64,000 nt of DNA, taken from positions 2,232,001 through 2,296,000 of the forward strand of contig NZ_CP100128.1 of the NCBI RefSeq assembly GCF_024207115.1. The letters run 5' to 3'. This DNA comes from Chromobacterium sp. IIBBL 290-4 (GTDB taxonomy: Bacteria > Pseudomonadota > Gammaproteobacteria > Burkholderiales > Chromobacteriaceae). Position 1 is the first letter of the stretch; each line of letters opens with the position of its first letter. Below the pieces are notes generated by a model. That model searched no databases, had not been told where the DNA came from, and saw only the letters and a program-made list of their open reading frames with translations. Shown here piece after piece: positions 1 through 9,106 of this stretch. A program made the position numbers and the translations under genes.

Positions 1-1
1 C

Positions 2-691
2 GGCAGCCAAGGGCTGGGTTGCGCTATTGTTGAGCGTCTTTTGCAATCCGGGTATCGCGTGGCAACGTTCAGCCGCCGTTGTACGGCAACCGTCGAGCGA
101 TTGGTGGATCTCCGCGGTTTTTTTTGGCAATCGGTCGATTGCACCAACTATGCCTCGCTTAAGCGTTTTATCGACGAAACCGAGCAACGGCTGGGCCGAC
201 TGTCCGGCTTGGTGAACAATGCTGCGATGGGCGTAGACGGCATTTTGGCAACGATGCCGCTCTCCGACATCGATCGGGCCCTCGATATCAATCTTAAGGG
301 ACAGATTTATCTGACCAAGCTGGCCGCGGGCAAGATGCTGAAGGGGCGAGATGGCGCTATCGTCAACATTTCATCGATCAATGCGGTTCGAGGCCACTCG
401 GGGCTCGCGGTTTATAGCGCGACCAAGGCGGCGCTCGACGGCATGACCCGCAGCCTGGCTAAGGAGCTGGGCCCGAAAGGTATTCGCGTCAATTCGGTGT
501 CGCCGGGCTATTTCGCCAGCGACATGGTCAAGACGCTCAGTGAAGACACTCTGCGACGCATTCAGCGTCGGACGCCGCTTGGCCGCCTGGGCACACAAAA
601 AGAAATTGCCGAGCTGGTGCTGTTTCTGATCAGAGATGGTTCGTTTATTACTGGACAGAACATAACGATCGATGGGGGATTCACATGCTAG
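2..691 (+). CDS. mupS: 3-oxoacyl-ACP reductase (SDR), MupS-like, 5' end cut by window
   Basis: Short-chain dehydrogenase of the FabG type, expected to reduce an ACP-bound beta-ketone with NADPH. The gene enters from the left: the frame is open from base 2 and the first residues seen, GSQGLGCAIVERL, are the glycine-rich cofactor loop, so only about ten residues are missing. Further on come VNNAA, the catalytic serine in NISS, and the YSATK pair (Tyr, Lys). The tail FITGQNITIDGG is typical of the family. The stop overlaps the start of the next gene by 7 bases, indicating translational coupling. The family call is firm. The name MupS rests on gene order: in the mupirocin cluster MupS precedes the carrier protein MacpD and the ketosynthase MmpF, and the same succession is seen here. 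Confidence 0.85.
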   Translation, partial: GSQGLGCAIVERLLQSGYRVATFSRRCTATVERLVDLRGFFWQSVDCTNYASLKRFIDETEQRLGRLSGLVNNAAMGVDGILATMPLSDIDRALDINLKGQIYLTKLAAGKMLKGRDGAIVNISSINAVRGHSGLAVYSATKAALDGMTRSLAKELGPKGIRVNSVSPGYFASDMVKTLSEDTLRRIQRRTPLGRLGTQKEIAELVLFLIRDGSFITGQNITIDGGFTC

Positions 692-1008
692 GAAGTTTTA
701 ATTCCAATGATATTTGGGCTGTCGTCGAACGGGAACTGACCACTATCCTGAGAAACAACGGCAGCACCCCGAACGAACTGGAGCCGGATACTCGGCTTGG
801 CGAGATCGGTATCAGCTCGCTCGACTTGGCAGAGCTTATTAGCAATCTCGAAGACGCCTTCGGCGTTGATCCCTTCGCAGCCAAGGTGCCGATCACCAGC
901 ATTGTGACGATTGACCAGTTGTGCGCCGCTTATGCTTCATTGCTCGACAGCACCACCGCGCCTGGTGACATGCTGGACGCCGAGTTGCGGGCGTTGCGCG
1001 CGCAATGA
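685..1008 (+). CDS. macpD: acyl carrier protein, MacpD-like
   Basis: Stand-alone acyl carrier protein of 107 residues. The phosphopantetheine site is GISSLDLAEL; Ser45 (second Ser) is the expected attachment residue, so the usual DSL reads SSL. Helix-rich carrier-protein pattern continues through LEDAFGVDPF and ITSIVTIDQL, followed by an extra acidic/hydrophobic tail of about 20 residues. The start codon lies inside the end of the upstream reductase gene, and the ketosynthase follows after 15 bases, so these genes form one transcription unit. By position it is MacpD, one of the free carrier proteins of the mupirocin tailoring region. It probably carries the growing or finished fatty side chain for the adjacent reductase and ketosynthase. 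Confidence 0.8.
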   Translation: MLGSFNSNDIWAVVERELTTILRNNGSTPNELEPDTRLGEIGISSLDLAELISNLEDAFGVDPFAAKVPITSIVTIDQLCAAYASLLDSTTAPGDMLDAELRALRAQ

Positions 1009-1023
1009 GGTGGGGAGTGTGCA

Positions 1024-3285
1024 ATGCATGACGCAGACCTAGCGATTGTTGGCATGGCGTGCCGTTTTCCAGGCGCGCGTAACAAGGATGAATTTTGGCG
1101 CAATTTGTGTGCCGGTGAGGAGTCGATCCGTACGTTGGACGATGCTACCTTGACGGCTTCGGGCGTGACGCAAGAACAGTTGCAAAGTGCCACCTATGTC
1201 AAGCGCAGTCCTGTACTCGACGACATCGACGCCTTTGATGCCCGTTTTTTTGGCATAAGCGGGCAGGAAGCGGCCCTGTTGGATCCCCAGCACCGCCTGT
1301 TCTTGCAAGTGGGATATGAGGCGCTTGAAGATGCCGGTTACGTGCAAATGGCACAGCAAGGGCTAACGGGCGTGTATGCGTCCGCGGGCGGCGTCACCAC
1401 GAGCTACTTACATAACTTGGGGGCATCGTTGAATGGTGTGCCGCAAGGCACTGGAAGTTTGCTCCATCTCGGCAACGACAAAGATTTCCTGGCGACGCGC
1501 CTCTCCTTTAGACTGAATTTGACCGGACCTGGCTTGACGATTCAGACGGCGTGTTCGAGCGCCTTGGTGGCGCTGCATACGGCTTGCGGCGCCTTGCGTC
1601 TCGGCGAGATCGAGACGGCCCTAGTTGGCGCGAGTTGCGTGCGCGTGCCACATCTTGTCGGTTACGACAGCGCCGAAACCCCTCTGTTGTCTGCGGATGG
1701 ATACTGCCGGGCATTTTCGGACGAAGCATCCGGAACCGTATTCGGTAGTGGCGTGGCCGCCGTGATTGTGCGGCGGCTCGCGGACGCTTTGCGTGATCGG
1801 GATCATGTCTATGCAGTGATCAAGGCGACCTCGATTAACAACGATGGAGCAGCCAAGATCGGTTACACCGCTTCAAGTGTGCCCGGACAGGCACGCACAA
1901 TGGTGCGCGCCATGGCCAAGGCAGGGATAGACGCGGATCGGATTGGTTATGTCGAATGTCATGGCACGGCGACGCGGGTCGGTGATCCTTTGGAAATCAA
2001 GGCATTGGAAAAAGCCTTTCGTTTGGATACCGATGCGAAGCGCATCTGCGCAGTAGGTAGCGTCAAGACCAATATCGGGCATTTGGAGCAGGCAGCCGGC
2101 ATGGCCAGCCTCATCAAGGTTGCGCTGATGTTAAAGCACCGGATGTTGGTTCCGTCGTTGAATTTCCTGCGGCCCAATCCGGCGATCGATTTCGATACCT
2201 CTCCTTTTTGGGTCGTCAATGAGGCCGGCCATTGGGCGGTGAAGGCGGGTGAGGCTCCTGATAGCAGGATTGCCGGGATCAACTGCCTGGGCATAGGCGG
2301 GACCAATGCGTTCGCCTTGCTGGCGGAAGCGCCCGATGCCGATGACGTGTGCGTTTCTGATGGTGAGCTCGAGCAAGACGGACTGGTGTGCCTGTCCGCG
2401 CGGACTCTCGAGCAGCTGCAACATTATCTGTCGCGTTTGGCCGTGTTTTGCCAGGAGCGTCCGGAGCTCGATAAGGCGGCGTTGTGCCACACCATCAATA
2501 TCAGCCGCAGCCACCATAAGGTCAGGTTCTGCGGCGTGCTGGGCGCCGCAGACGATGCAGGTGCGTTTTTTAGCCTGGCTGCGCCTAAGGACGACGGACC
2601 TGCCCGCCCTAGGGGCATCCGAGAGGCCGTCTATGTCTGCAACCCGTCGCGGGTGTCGAAGGAAAGCGAAATGCACGCTTTCTTGAGTCTCCCGCGCCAT
2701 GGAGCGCTGCGCGCAGCCTATCACGCTAGCGAACGACTCATGTTGAGCAGGCACATGTGGTGTCAGAACGCGTATGCGCAAGCGGTCTACCGTTCCTTGG
2801 CTTTTGAGGCGGCGCTGTATCGACAGATGCAGGGCTGGGGCCTGCGTTTTAACCAGGTGCGTGGTGTCGGTTTTGGGATGTACGTGGCGGAATGGCTAGA
2901 TGGTAAAACGGAGGCGGACAAGTTGCTGGATCGGCTGGATAAAGAGATCGAGGCGATCAGCCGTGCCGCGTCCGATATCGATCACATGCCGTTGCCAGGG
3001 GTGACGTCCGTGGAAGCGGGCGATGTTTCGTACGAAGAAAGCAAACGTTATGTTGTTTATCGCGAAGGTCCTTGTACGAGCGGGGGTGGCGACGGTGTAC
3101 TGTTGGCGCTTTGCGAGAATGACGGCTGTCTGACGCCGTCGAGCCTGCAAGCTTTTCTGTGCCGGCATCTCGCTTTGGGGTTTGATATTGATTGGCAGGC
3201 CTATTACCGTGATGAACCCGCTGACAAAATTCCACTGCCTACCTATCCCTTCAGCACCGAGCGCCACTGGTATGGTTCTGACTGA
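1024..3285 (+). CDS. mmpF: ketosynthase with vestigial acyltransferase region, MmpF-like
   Basis: Polyketide-type beta-ketoacyl synthase, 753 residues, which condenses acyl chains on carrier proteins. Residues 5 to about 435 form the KS domain. The active-site Cys177 is in QTACSSALVA, with His313 in ECHGTATRVGDP and His353 in NIGHLEQAAG, so all three catalytic residues are present. The remaining 320 residues look like a decayed acyltransferase: a stretch near 583-623 aligns in pattern with AT domains (hydrophobic helix, WGLRFNQV, then GVGFGMYVAEWL), but GHSxG has become GVGFG, losing the nucleophile serine. The end (IPLPTYPFSTERHWY) is the usual post-AT linker. Trans-AT systems do not need this activity. 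By order it is MmpF of mupirocin biosynthesis, associated with the fatty side chain. Confidence 0.85.
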   Translation: MHDADLAIVGMACRFPGARNKDEFWRNLCAGEESIRTLDDATLTASGVTQEQLQSATYVKRSPVLDDIDAFDARFFGISGQEAALLDPQHRLFLQVGYEALEDAGYVQMAQQGLTGVYASAGGVTTSYLHNLGASLNGVPQGTGSLLHLGNDKDFLATRLSFRLNLTGPGLTIQTACSSALVALHTACGALRLGEIETALVGASCVRVPHLVGYDSAETPLLSADGYCRAFSDEASGTVFGSGVAAVIVRRLADALRDRDHVYAVIKATSINNDGAAKIGYTASSVPGQARTMVRAMAKAGIDADRIGYVECHGTATRVGDPLEIKALEKAFRLDTDAKRICAVGSVKTNIGHLEQAAGMASLIKVALMLKHRMLVPSLNFLRPNPAIDFDTSPFWVVNEAGHWAVKAGEAPDSRIAGINCLGIGGTNAFALLAEAPDADDVCVSDGELEQDGLVCLSARTLEQLQHYLSRLAVFCQERPELDKAALCHTINISRSHHKVRFCGVLGAADDAGAFFSLAAPKDDGPARPRGIREAVYVCNPSRVSKESEMHAFLSLPRHGALRAAYHASERLMLSRHMWCQNAYAQAVYRSLAFEAALYRQMQGWGLRFNQVRGVGFGMYVAEWLDGKTEADKLLDRLDKEIEAISRAASDIDHMPLPGVTSVEAGDVSYEESKRYVVYREGPCTSGGGDGVLLALCENDGCLTPSSLQAFLCRHLALGFDIDWQAYYRDEPADKIPLPTYPFSTERHWYGSD

Positions 3286-3415
3286 GCGTACTTGCCGAAC
3301 ACGGCATTATTCCACAGCCCCATGGTGGGTGTGACCTCCTAAGGCTGCTAGCTTGTGGTTCTTTTTTCCTGTTGCGAAGATGAATGCCTAATGAATGATT
3401 TGGGCGGAATGTGCA

Positions 3416-3667
3416 ATGGAGATAACACCGGAGATTGTCAGGAGGGCGTTGTCGTTTGTGGTTGATACGCCGGTCGACATCGCTGGGGATGTGCCCTTGA
3501 TCGAGTCACGACTCAAGGTGAACTCCCTGGCGATGATGGCGTTATGCGCCCAACTGGAGCAGATCGCCCAGGTCAAAATCCCACAGTACGAAGCCATGCG
3601 GCTCTACGCTGGCAGCATCGATCAGATTGTGTCCTGGTTCGAACGCAATCGTCGTGAGATGTCTTGA
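3416..3667 (+). CDS. macpE: acyl carrier protein, MacpE-like
   Basis: Small carrier protein, 83 residues from ATG 3416 (MEITPEIVRRAL). An in-frame ATG at 3395 would add seven residues; 3416 is preferred because the carrier-protein helix starts there and GGGCGGA lies just upstream. The phosphopantetheine site reads KVNSLAMMAL, so DSL has become NSL, with the serine kept. It lies 130 bases after the ketosynthase and just before the Rieske ferredoxin. In the mupirocin pathway MacpE, together with MupO, MupU and MupV, is needed to turn pseudomonic acid B into A (established work in P. fluorescens, recalled here). The same four-gene neighbourhood (macpE, mupT, mupU, mupV) is present here; mupO would be outside the window. 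Confidence 0.75.
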   Translation: MEITPEIVRRALSFVVDTPVDIAGDVPLIESRLKVNSLAMMALCAQLEQIAQVKIPQYEAMRLYAGSIDQIVSWFERNRREMS

Positions 3668-3673
3668 GCGAGG

Positions 3674-4039
3674 ATGAGTATGGATATGCAAGCACAAAGG
3701 TTTATTGTGGTCGCGTGCCAAGAGGATGTAGACGAAGGCAGATTGATCGAAGTGACGGTAGGCGAATATCAAGTGCTGCTTGGGCGAACCGGGCAGGGCT
3801 ACTTTGCTGTCGAGAATCGCTGCCCTCACCAAGGTCGGCCTCTGAGCAACGGCTTGATCCGTAACGGACAGATCATCTGTGCATTCCATGGCGCCAAGTT
3901 CGACCTGGATACGGGCGCAGCGCGTGGGCCGTATACCCGCTGCTCCCTGCTGACGTTTGACGTTCGATTGCGAGATGGTGAAATCGCCGTGAGTGACGGT
4001 CCAAAGCGAGATGTCACCGCGCAAATCGGAGCGAATTAA
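3674..4039 (+). CDS. mupT: Rieske-type ferredoxin, MupT-like
   Basis: Soluble 121-residue Rieske [2Fe-2S] protein. The cluster ligands are visible as C50-x-H52 in RCPHQGRPLSNG and C69-x2-H72 in ICAFHGAKFDLDTG. No transmembrane segment or signal peptide. It should pass electrons to the Rieske oxygenase encoded at 7727-9106. In mupirocin biosynthesis MupT is the ferredoxin partner of MupW in forming the tetrahydropyran ring. The gene starts 6 bases after the carrier-protein stop. Residues after about 105 show no known motif. No dedicated flavin reductase for the electron chain is present in the window, so that component is presumably shared or lies elsewhere. Confidence 0.85.
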   Translation: MSMDMQAQRFIVVACQEDVDEGRLIEVTVGEYQVLLGRTGQGYFAVENRCPHQGRPLSNGLIRNGQIICAFHGAKFDLDTGAARGPYTRCSLLTFDVRLRDGEIAVSDGPKRDVTAQIGAN

Positions 4040-4060
4040 GCGCAAAAAGGGGACGAGAAG

Positions 4061-5653
4061 ATGCCGCACTTTTTTCACGGACAAGCAACCAACATCTGTC
4101 ATCGACTTAAACATATTTGCCAGCTAAACGGCGAGCGCGCAGCCCTATGCTTCCCCGACCGCGATTCGGGACGGTTGAGCTATGCGCAGTTGTTTCGCTC
4201 GATCACCGAAGCCGCATACCGGTTACATAGCTTTGGCATCGGTACCGGCAGCCGGGTGATGCTCTGCCTTGATAATCAGCCGGAACTGGTGGTGTTGGCC
4301 TTTGCCTGCGGCTATTTGGGTGCCGTGGGGGTGGTGGCCAACAATCGCTTAGGCAAGGACGAACTCGACTATCAACTGCGCGACGCTCAGGTCGGCCACG
4401 TAGTAACGAGTTCGGACTATCTCGCGCTTTTCGAGGACCATGCTCACGACCTTGATTATAAGGTAATCGTGTGTGATGGGGAGAACGCACGAACCGCAGG
4501 GGCACTGCCGAAACTGCCGCTAGTCGAGAACTTAGCTGCCTCGACGCGAGTATGGCCGATCGTCGAAGTGTCACCTTCGAGTCCAGCGCTGATTTTCTAT
4601 ACGTCGGGGACCACCAGCCATCCCAAGGGCGTAGTAATTTCTCATGCGCTGATCAGCTGGGCTGCCGATCGTAACATCGCAAGCCTGGGGGTGGGGGCGT
4701 CGGACGCGACTTTGGTGTTCTTTCCGCTGCATCACACTCTCGGGTTTTCATATCAGTTGCTTACTTCGCTGTTTTCCGGTGGGCTGACGGTATTGCGTCG
4801 CGTGTTCAATCCTGCGCGCTTTTGGGATGACGCCGAGCACTTCCAGTGCACCTGGGCGGCGATCTTGCCGTTCGTGTGCCACGCCTTGACCGCCTTCCCG
4901 ATTCCCGAACGCCATTCCTTCAAGTTTTGGGGATTTCCGAGTCGCAACAAGGAAGTCGAAGTGGCCTTCAAGGTACGCACCACCGGGTGGTGGGGTATGA
5001 CCGAGCTGTTTGCCATAGGTTGTGTCACAGCACACGACGGCGATGATCCGAATTATTCGGTAGGCTCACCAGTACCCAATATACGTTATCGCTTGGCTGA
5101 TACGGTACCCGAGGGTGGGCCGTTCGACGCTGTCTTGAGTGGCGAATTGCAGATCGCCGGCGAGTCAGGACAAAGCTTGTTCTCTGGTTATTTGAACAAA
5201 CCGGAAGAGACGGCTCAGGCTTTCTCCGAGGACGGTTGGTTCCGAACTGGTGACAGATTCTTCCAGAGCGCGGAAGGAATTCTGTTCTTCGACGTGCGCC
5301 TCAAGGACATCATCAAGGTCGGCGGAGAAAATGTTTCTTCCGCCGAGATCGAATTTGCTGCCTTCAGCAGCGGCTTGATAAAGGAGGTCGCGGTGATCGC
5401 CGCGCCGGACCCCCTTTGGGTCGAGGTTCCAGTGGTCTTTGCCGTGCTTAATGAGCAGGGTCGGAGCGACGAGGCGAGCGCGCGTGTTCGGATCATGGAC
5501 ACCTGCCACCAGAGGCTGGCCGATTTCAAACAGCCGCGTCATGTGTTTTTTCTAGATGACTTCCCGCGAGCGGGCATGGGGAAAATCGCCAAGAATGTGC
5601 TGCGCGGCATGGTAGACCCCCAGACTCTGCATTCGAGGGTGGGTGTGGCCTGA
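4061..5653 (+). CDS. mupU: acyl-CoA/acyl-ACP synthetase (AMP-forming), MupU-like
   Basis: ANL-superfamily adenylating enzyme of 530 residues, activating a carboxylic acid as acyl-AMP and passing it to CoA or a carrier protein. Core motifs in order: phosphate loop YTSGTTSHPKG (179-190), GWWGMTE (309-315), WFRTGD (393-398), hinge with KDIIKVGGENVSS (415-427), and the C-terminal catalytic lysine K508 in AGMGKIAKN. Full length with no gaps. ATG 4061 follows GGGGACGAGAAG, a good ribosome site. Gene order gives MupU, one of the activities needed for the pseudomonic acid B to A conversion; MacpE next door is the plausible acceptor. It overlaps the following gene only if that gene uses the upstream GTG. 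Confidence 0.85.
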   Translation: MPHFFHGQATNICHRLKHICQLNGERAALCFPDRDSGRLSYAQLFRSITEAAYRLHSFGIGTGSRVMLCLDNQPELVVLAFACGYLGAVGVVANNRLGKDELDYQLRDAQVGHVVTSSDYLALFEDHAHDLDYKVIVCDGENARTAGALPKLPLVENLAASTRVWPIVEVSPSSPALIFYTSGTTSHPKGVVISHALISWAADRNIASLGVGASDATLVFFPLHHTLGFSYQLLTSLFSGGLTVLRRVFNPARFWDDAEHFQCTWAAILPFVCHALTAFPIPERHSFKFWGFPSRNKEVEVAFKVRTTGWWGMTELFAIGCVTAHDGDDPNYSVGSPVPNIRYRLADTVPEGGPFDAVLSGELQIAGESGQSLFSGYLNKPEETAQAFSEDGWFRTGDRFFQSAEGILFFDVRLKDIIKVGGENVSSAEIEFAAFSSGLIKEVAVIAAPDPLWVEVPVVFAVLNEQGRSDEASARVRIMDTCHQRLADFKQPRHVFFLDDFPRAGMGKIAKNVLRGMVDPQTLHSRVGVA

Positions 5654-5654
5654 C

Positions 5655-7730
5655 ATGGGAAACGATGCGATGAGCAAAATCTATCTGACCGGGGGAACGG
5701 GGTTTCTCGGCAGCCACTTTATCCGCAACCACCTCTTAAGTGGGGTGTACGAGATCGAATGTTTGGTACGGGGGGCTAGCGACGAAGAATGCATGCGGCG
5801 CATCCACGAAGCCGTGCATCGTGCTGATGATGATTATGTAACGACTGAGGTATTCCACTGGGACCAGCTGAAGGTGATCCGGGCGGACATCACGCAGGAG
5901 CTGTCCGGGGTCGACCGGGCCTTTCTTAAATCGCGCTCGGGCGCTGCCGGCGCGACCTTTTTTCACTTCGCCTCCTCATTAAATTTCGAGGAAAAGAACC
6001 GGGCGGTGATCTACGACCATAACATCAATGGTTTGACCAATGCCTTCAAGGTCGCGGCGGAGCTGAAATGCGCGACCTTCTTTTATATTTCCACCGCTTA
6101 TACGGTGGGTAGGCATTCGGGCGCGGTTGCGGAGACGCTGCACTACGGCCATATCTTCAACAATTATTACGAGGAAACCAAGTGCGCGGCCGAGCACCTC
6201 GTCGACCGTTTGTGCCGCGAGCACGGCATGCGCTTGGTGATTGTCCGCCCCTCCATCGTAATCGGGCCATCACAGACGCAATCGACCGGAGGCAGTAAAA
6301 CTGGGCTTTACGGTTTCATCCGAGAAATGCATCGACTCAAGCGCACCCTGAGCGCTGGGGGTGAAGTGCGCATCGCAGGCAATCCCGAGGCCGGGGTCAA
6401 TCTGGTGCCTGTCGACTGCTTATGTCGGGATATTTTCGCCATCTTCAGCGATTTGCCGGATAAGGGTGGAATTTACCATGTAACCGCCGAGAGCAATATC
6501 AATATCTCTCGCCTTGCCGATATGATTTCCAGTGCGCTCGACATCAGCGGCTTGCGGGTCGATTGGGTCGATGATGACACGGCGTCGGCGGTAGAAAAGT
6601 TGTTGGCGAGAAAAACAGTGTTCTACAACTCGTACATGCAAAGCACCAAGATGTTCGAGCGGAAGCTCGGCAAGGGTTGTTCGCTTTCGCTGGAAGAGGT
6701 TGAAAACTATGTGGCACAGGGGGTGGCAGCGCAGACGTCGAAAGGGCCGGTGGTCGAAAAGCGCCACATCGTGGTGACACCGGACCGGGTGCCGCTGAAT
6801 GTCTGCGTAACCGGCCGTGCCGATGGCGAGGCCGTGGTATTCATCAATGCGATCGGGATGCCGGCGGAAATTTCCGTCAACCTACGCGCGGCGTTGCAAG
6901 ACAAATACCGTTTCATCACGTGGGAGAGCCGCGGCATACCCAGTGTGGTTGACGATGTCGATCATCTCGATGTCAGCATCGATGCCCATATTGATGACTT
7001 TGCCCATTTATTGGCACATTTTGGCATTCGCAAGGCTCATGTGATCGGTTGGTGCTCCGGCGCCTATATTGCCTATCATGCGATCCCGACGCGGCTGATC
7101 TCAAGCCTGACGCTGATCAACGGGGCCTTTGGCCTGTCCGATGCGTCTCACCACGAAACTGCTTTCATGCGAAATTTGCGCCAAGTGTTGCCTTTGATCG
7201 CGGGGTCGCGCAGCGATGCAGAACGTTATCACTCATCGTTTTTTGCGCGCCCAGTCTCGCACGATGCCGAAGCGAATACCGTCAGCCGACAATCATCGGA
7301 AATTCTCGACGCCACAGATCCTGACCTCATCCATCTGACCAGCAGGCCGTTCGAATCACCTGATTCACTTTACCGCTATAGCCGCGTCATTACCGCATTG
7401 CAAGTCGGCGGCCGTGCCCTGCATCAGGGCGAGCTAGGCGTACCTTGTCATGTCATCACCGGTGCGTGCGATGCAGCCGTGAGCCCTGAAGAGTCGCGTC
7501 GATTGGCCGCCGTTCATGCCGATGCGGTGTATTCAGAGATCGCGGGCATGGATCACTTTGGCGTGTATAACAATCCGGCCCTGATGCAGGCGGTGGCCAT
7601 TTTCATCGAGAAAGCAGAGGCTCCGGATGCCTTGGATCGCCGCAGACGCTTACGAACGAGCGCGCGATTGACACCTTTGCCGCCAGTGGCTCCAGGCTTA
7701 CCTGGGATAACGATTGTGAGGGAAGAATGA
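5655..7730 (+). CDS. mupV: thioester-reductase-like SDR fused to alpha/beta hydrolase, MupV-like
   Basis: Two-domain protein, 691 residues from ATG 5655 (a GTG at 5643 and ATG at 5670 are alternatives). Residues 8 to about 350 are an extended SDR of the thioester-reductase/male-sterility type: YLTGGTGFLGSHF at the start and the catalytic YYEETK (Tyr172, Lys176). Residues about 370-660 form an alpha/beta hydrolase: the nucleophile elbow is GWCSG (Cys467 in place of serine), with a likely Asp606 in GACDAAVSP and His634 in GMDHFGVY. A Cys elbow is known from polyhydroxyalkanoate synthases and some thioester-acting hydrolases. The likely substrate is a carrier-protein thioester. Order matches MupV, annotated as an oxidoreductase required for conversion of pseudomonic acid B to A. 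The last 40 residues are low-complexity. Confidence 0.8.
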   Translation: MGNDAMSKIYLTGGTGFLGSHFIRNHLLSGVYEIECLVRGASDEECMRRIHEAVHRADDDYVTTEVFHWDQLKVIRADITQELSGVDRAFLKSRSGAAGATFFHFASSLNFEEKNRAVIYDHNINGLTNAFKVAAELKCATFFYISTAYTVGRHSGAVAETLHYGHIFNNYYEETKCAAEHLVDRLCREHGMRLVIVRPSIVIGPSQTQSTGGSKTGLYGFIREMHRLKRTLSAGGEVRIAGNPEAGVNLVPVDCLCRDIFAIFSDLPDKGGIYHVTAESNINISRLADMISSALDISGLRVDWVDDDTASAVEKLLARKTVFYNSYMQSTKMFERKLGKGCSLSLEEVENYVAQGVAAQTSKGPVVEKRHIVVTPDRVPLNVCVTGRADGEAVVFINAIGMPAEISVNLRAALQDKYRFITWESRGIPSVVDDVDHLDVSIDAHIDDFAHLLAHFGIRKAHVIGWCSGAYIAYHAIPTRLISSLTLINGAFGLSDASHHETAFMRNLRQVLPLIAGSRSDAERYHSSFFARPVSHDAEANTVSRQSSEILDATDPDLIHLTSRPFESPDSLYRYSRVITALQVGGRALHQGELGVPCHVITGACDAAVSPEESRRLAAVHADAVYSEIAGMDHFGVYNNPALMQAVAIFIEKAEAPDALDRRRRLRTSARLTPLPPVAPGLPGITIVREE

Positions 7731-9106
7731 GCGAACAAGATTCGAGCGCATGTGCTCTACAGCGGCCGATTTCTTACCAGCAGGTGCTGGATGCCGATAT
7801 GGGTCCCATCCCCGCCGATATGAGGGAGAGTCATCCTTTGGGAGCTGGCGAAATGCATATCGACCGGCACGTGTATACCTCGGTGGATTTCCATCAGCGC
7901 GAGATGGACAAGATGTGGAGTAAGGTTTGGCAGATGGCTTGTCGTGAGGAGCAGATACCTGAAGTGGGTGATCTGCTGGTCTACGAACTAGGTAATTATT
8001 CATTTATCATTGTTCGGACCGAGGATCGGTCGATCAAGGCTTTCTTCAATAGCTGCCGTCATCGTGGCCGCAAATTATGTTCCGAAGACACCAACATTCG
8101 CGAAATCCGTTGCCCAAGCCATGGATTTAGTTGGTCCTTGGATGGCGAACTCCTGCACGTGCCGGCCAAGTGGGACTTCGAACATATGGACAAAGCTTCG
8201 CGTCGACTGTTGGAAGTGAAAGTCGCCATCTGGGCGGGCTTCGTGTTCATTAACATGGATCCGGCGTCTGAGCCGTTGGAAGTTTATCTCGAAGTGCTGC
8301 CGACCGAGTTGGAAGGCAATCGTTACCAGAGCAAGTATATCGCCGCACATAGCCAGCATATTTTGCCGGCTAATTGGAAGACGGTAATGGAGTCCTTCAT
8401 GGAGGGCTTGCACGCGGCGGAAACTCATGGGCATGCTTGGGCGCACTTGAGCGACATTCTTCAATACGATATTCGCCCAGGAGCCCGCCACGTCAGCCGC
8501 AGTTTTCACGCGGTAGGTTTGCCGGTAGGGGAGGACAAGCCCGCACTGAGCGAACAGCAGATCATCGACCAATTCCACCGTAACGTCGCCAATGGGCGTG
8601 CGGTCGGTCCCGCGCCAAGGCTGGTGGAAGGGACGACGGCGCGGCGCTATATGGCGGACGTTATGCGTTTACAGCACAAGCTGAAGACCGGTATCGATTG
8701 CGATGACCCTTCCGATGCCGAGGCGATCGATGTGCTGCAATACAGCCTGTTTCCGAATCTCATAATGTTTAGGGGGATTTCGCTGCCTCCGGTCTTGCGC
8801 TTTAGACCTAACAAGAACGACCATAACAGCTGCATCTTCGATCTGTTCTATTTAGTGGATGTGCCAAAGGGAGGGATGCGGCCGGCACCCGCCGCGACCA
8901 TTCACATGGGGCCAGATGATACGTACGAGGCTGCCGGCGTATTGCCCGATTGGTTGGGGTATATCTACGACCAAGATATGGACAACATCAAGAACATGCG
9001 CGAGGGACTCAAAGCAGTGAATGACGATCCTTTAGTGCTAAGTGCCTACCATGAATCCCGAATTCGCCATCTACATGCGACGCTGATGTCCTATCTTGAG
9101 AGGTAA
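7727..9106 (+). CDS. mupW: Rieske non-haem iron oxygenase, MupW-like
   Basis: Oxygenase alpha-subunit type protein, 459 residues. N-terminal Rieske domain: C110-x-H112 in SCRHRGRKL and C129-x2-H132 in CPSHGFSW. The catalytic domain binds mononuclear iron through His229 and His234 in EGLHAAETHGH, with an Asp probably from YDQDMDNIKNM. It overlaps the preceding gene by 4 bases (ATGA). In mupirocin biosynthesis MupW with ferredoxin MupT oxidises an unactivated C-C unit of the polyketide, starting tetrahydropyran-ring formation, which is then completed by the hydrolase MupZ. No MupZ-like small gene is seen in this window. The 3' end overlaps the convergent luxI gene by 36 bases. Confidence 0.87.
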   Translation: MSEQDSSACALQRPISYQQVLDADMGPIPADMRESHPLGAGEMHIDRHVYTSVDFHQREMDKMWSKVWQMACREEQIPEVGDLLVYELGNYSFIIVRTEDRSIKAFFNSCRHRGRKLCSEDTNIREIRCPSHGFSWSLDGELLHVPAKWDFEHMDKASRRLLEVKVAIWAGFVFINMDPASEPLEVYLEVLPTELEGNRYQSKYIAAHSQHILPANWKTVMESFMEGLHAAETHGHAWAHLSDILQYDIRPGARHVSRSFHAVGLPVGEDKPALSEQQIIDQFHRNVANGRAVGPAPRLVEGTTARRYMADVMRLQHKLKTGIDCDDPSDAEAIDVLQYSLFPNLIMFRGISLPPVLRFRPNKNDHNSCIFDLFYLVDVPKGGMRPAPAATIHMGPDDTYEAAGVLPDWLGYIYDQDMDNIKNMREGLKAVNDDPLVLSAYHESRIRHLHATLMSYLER

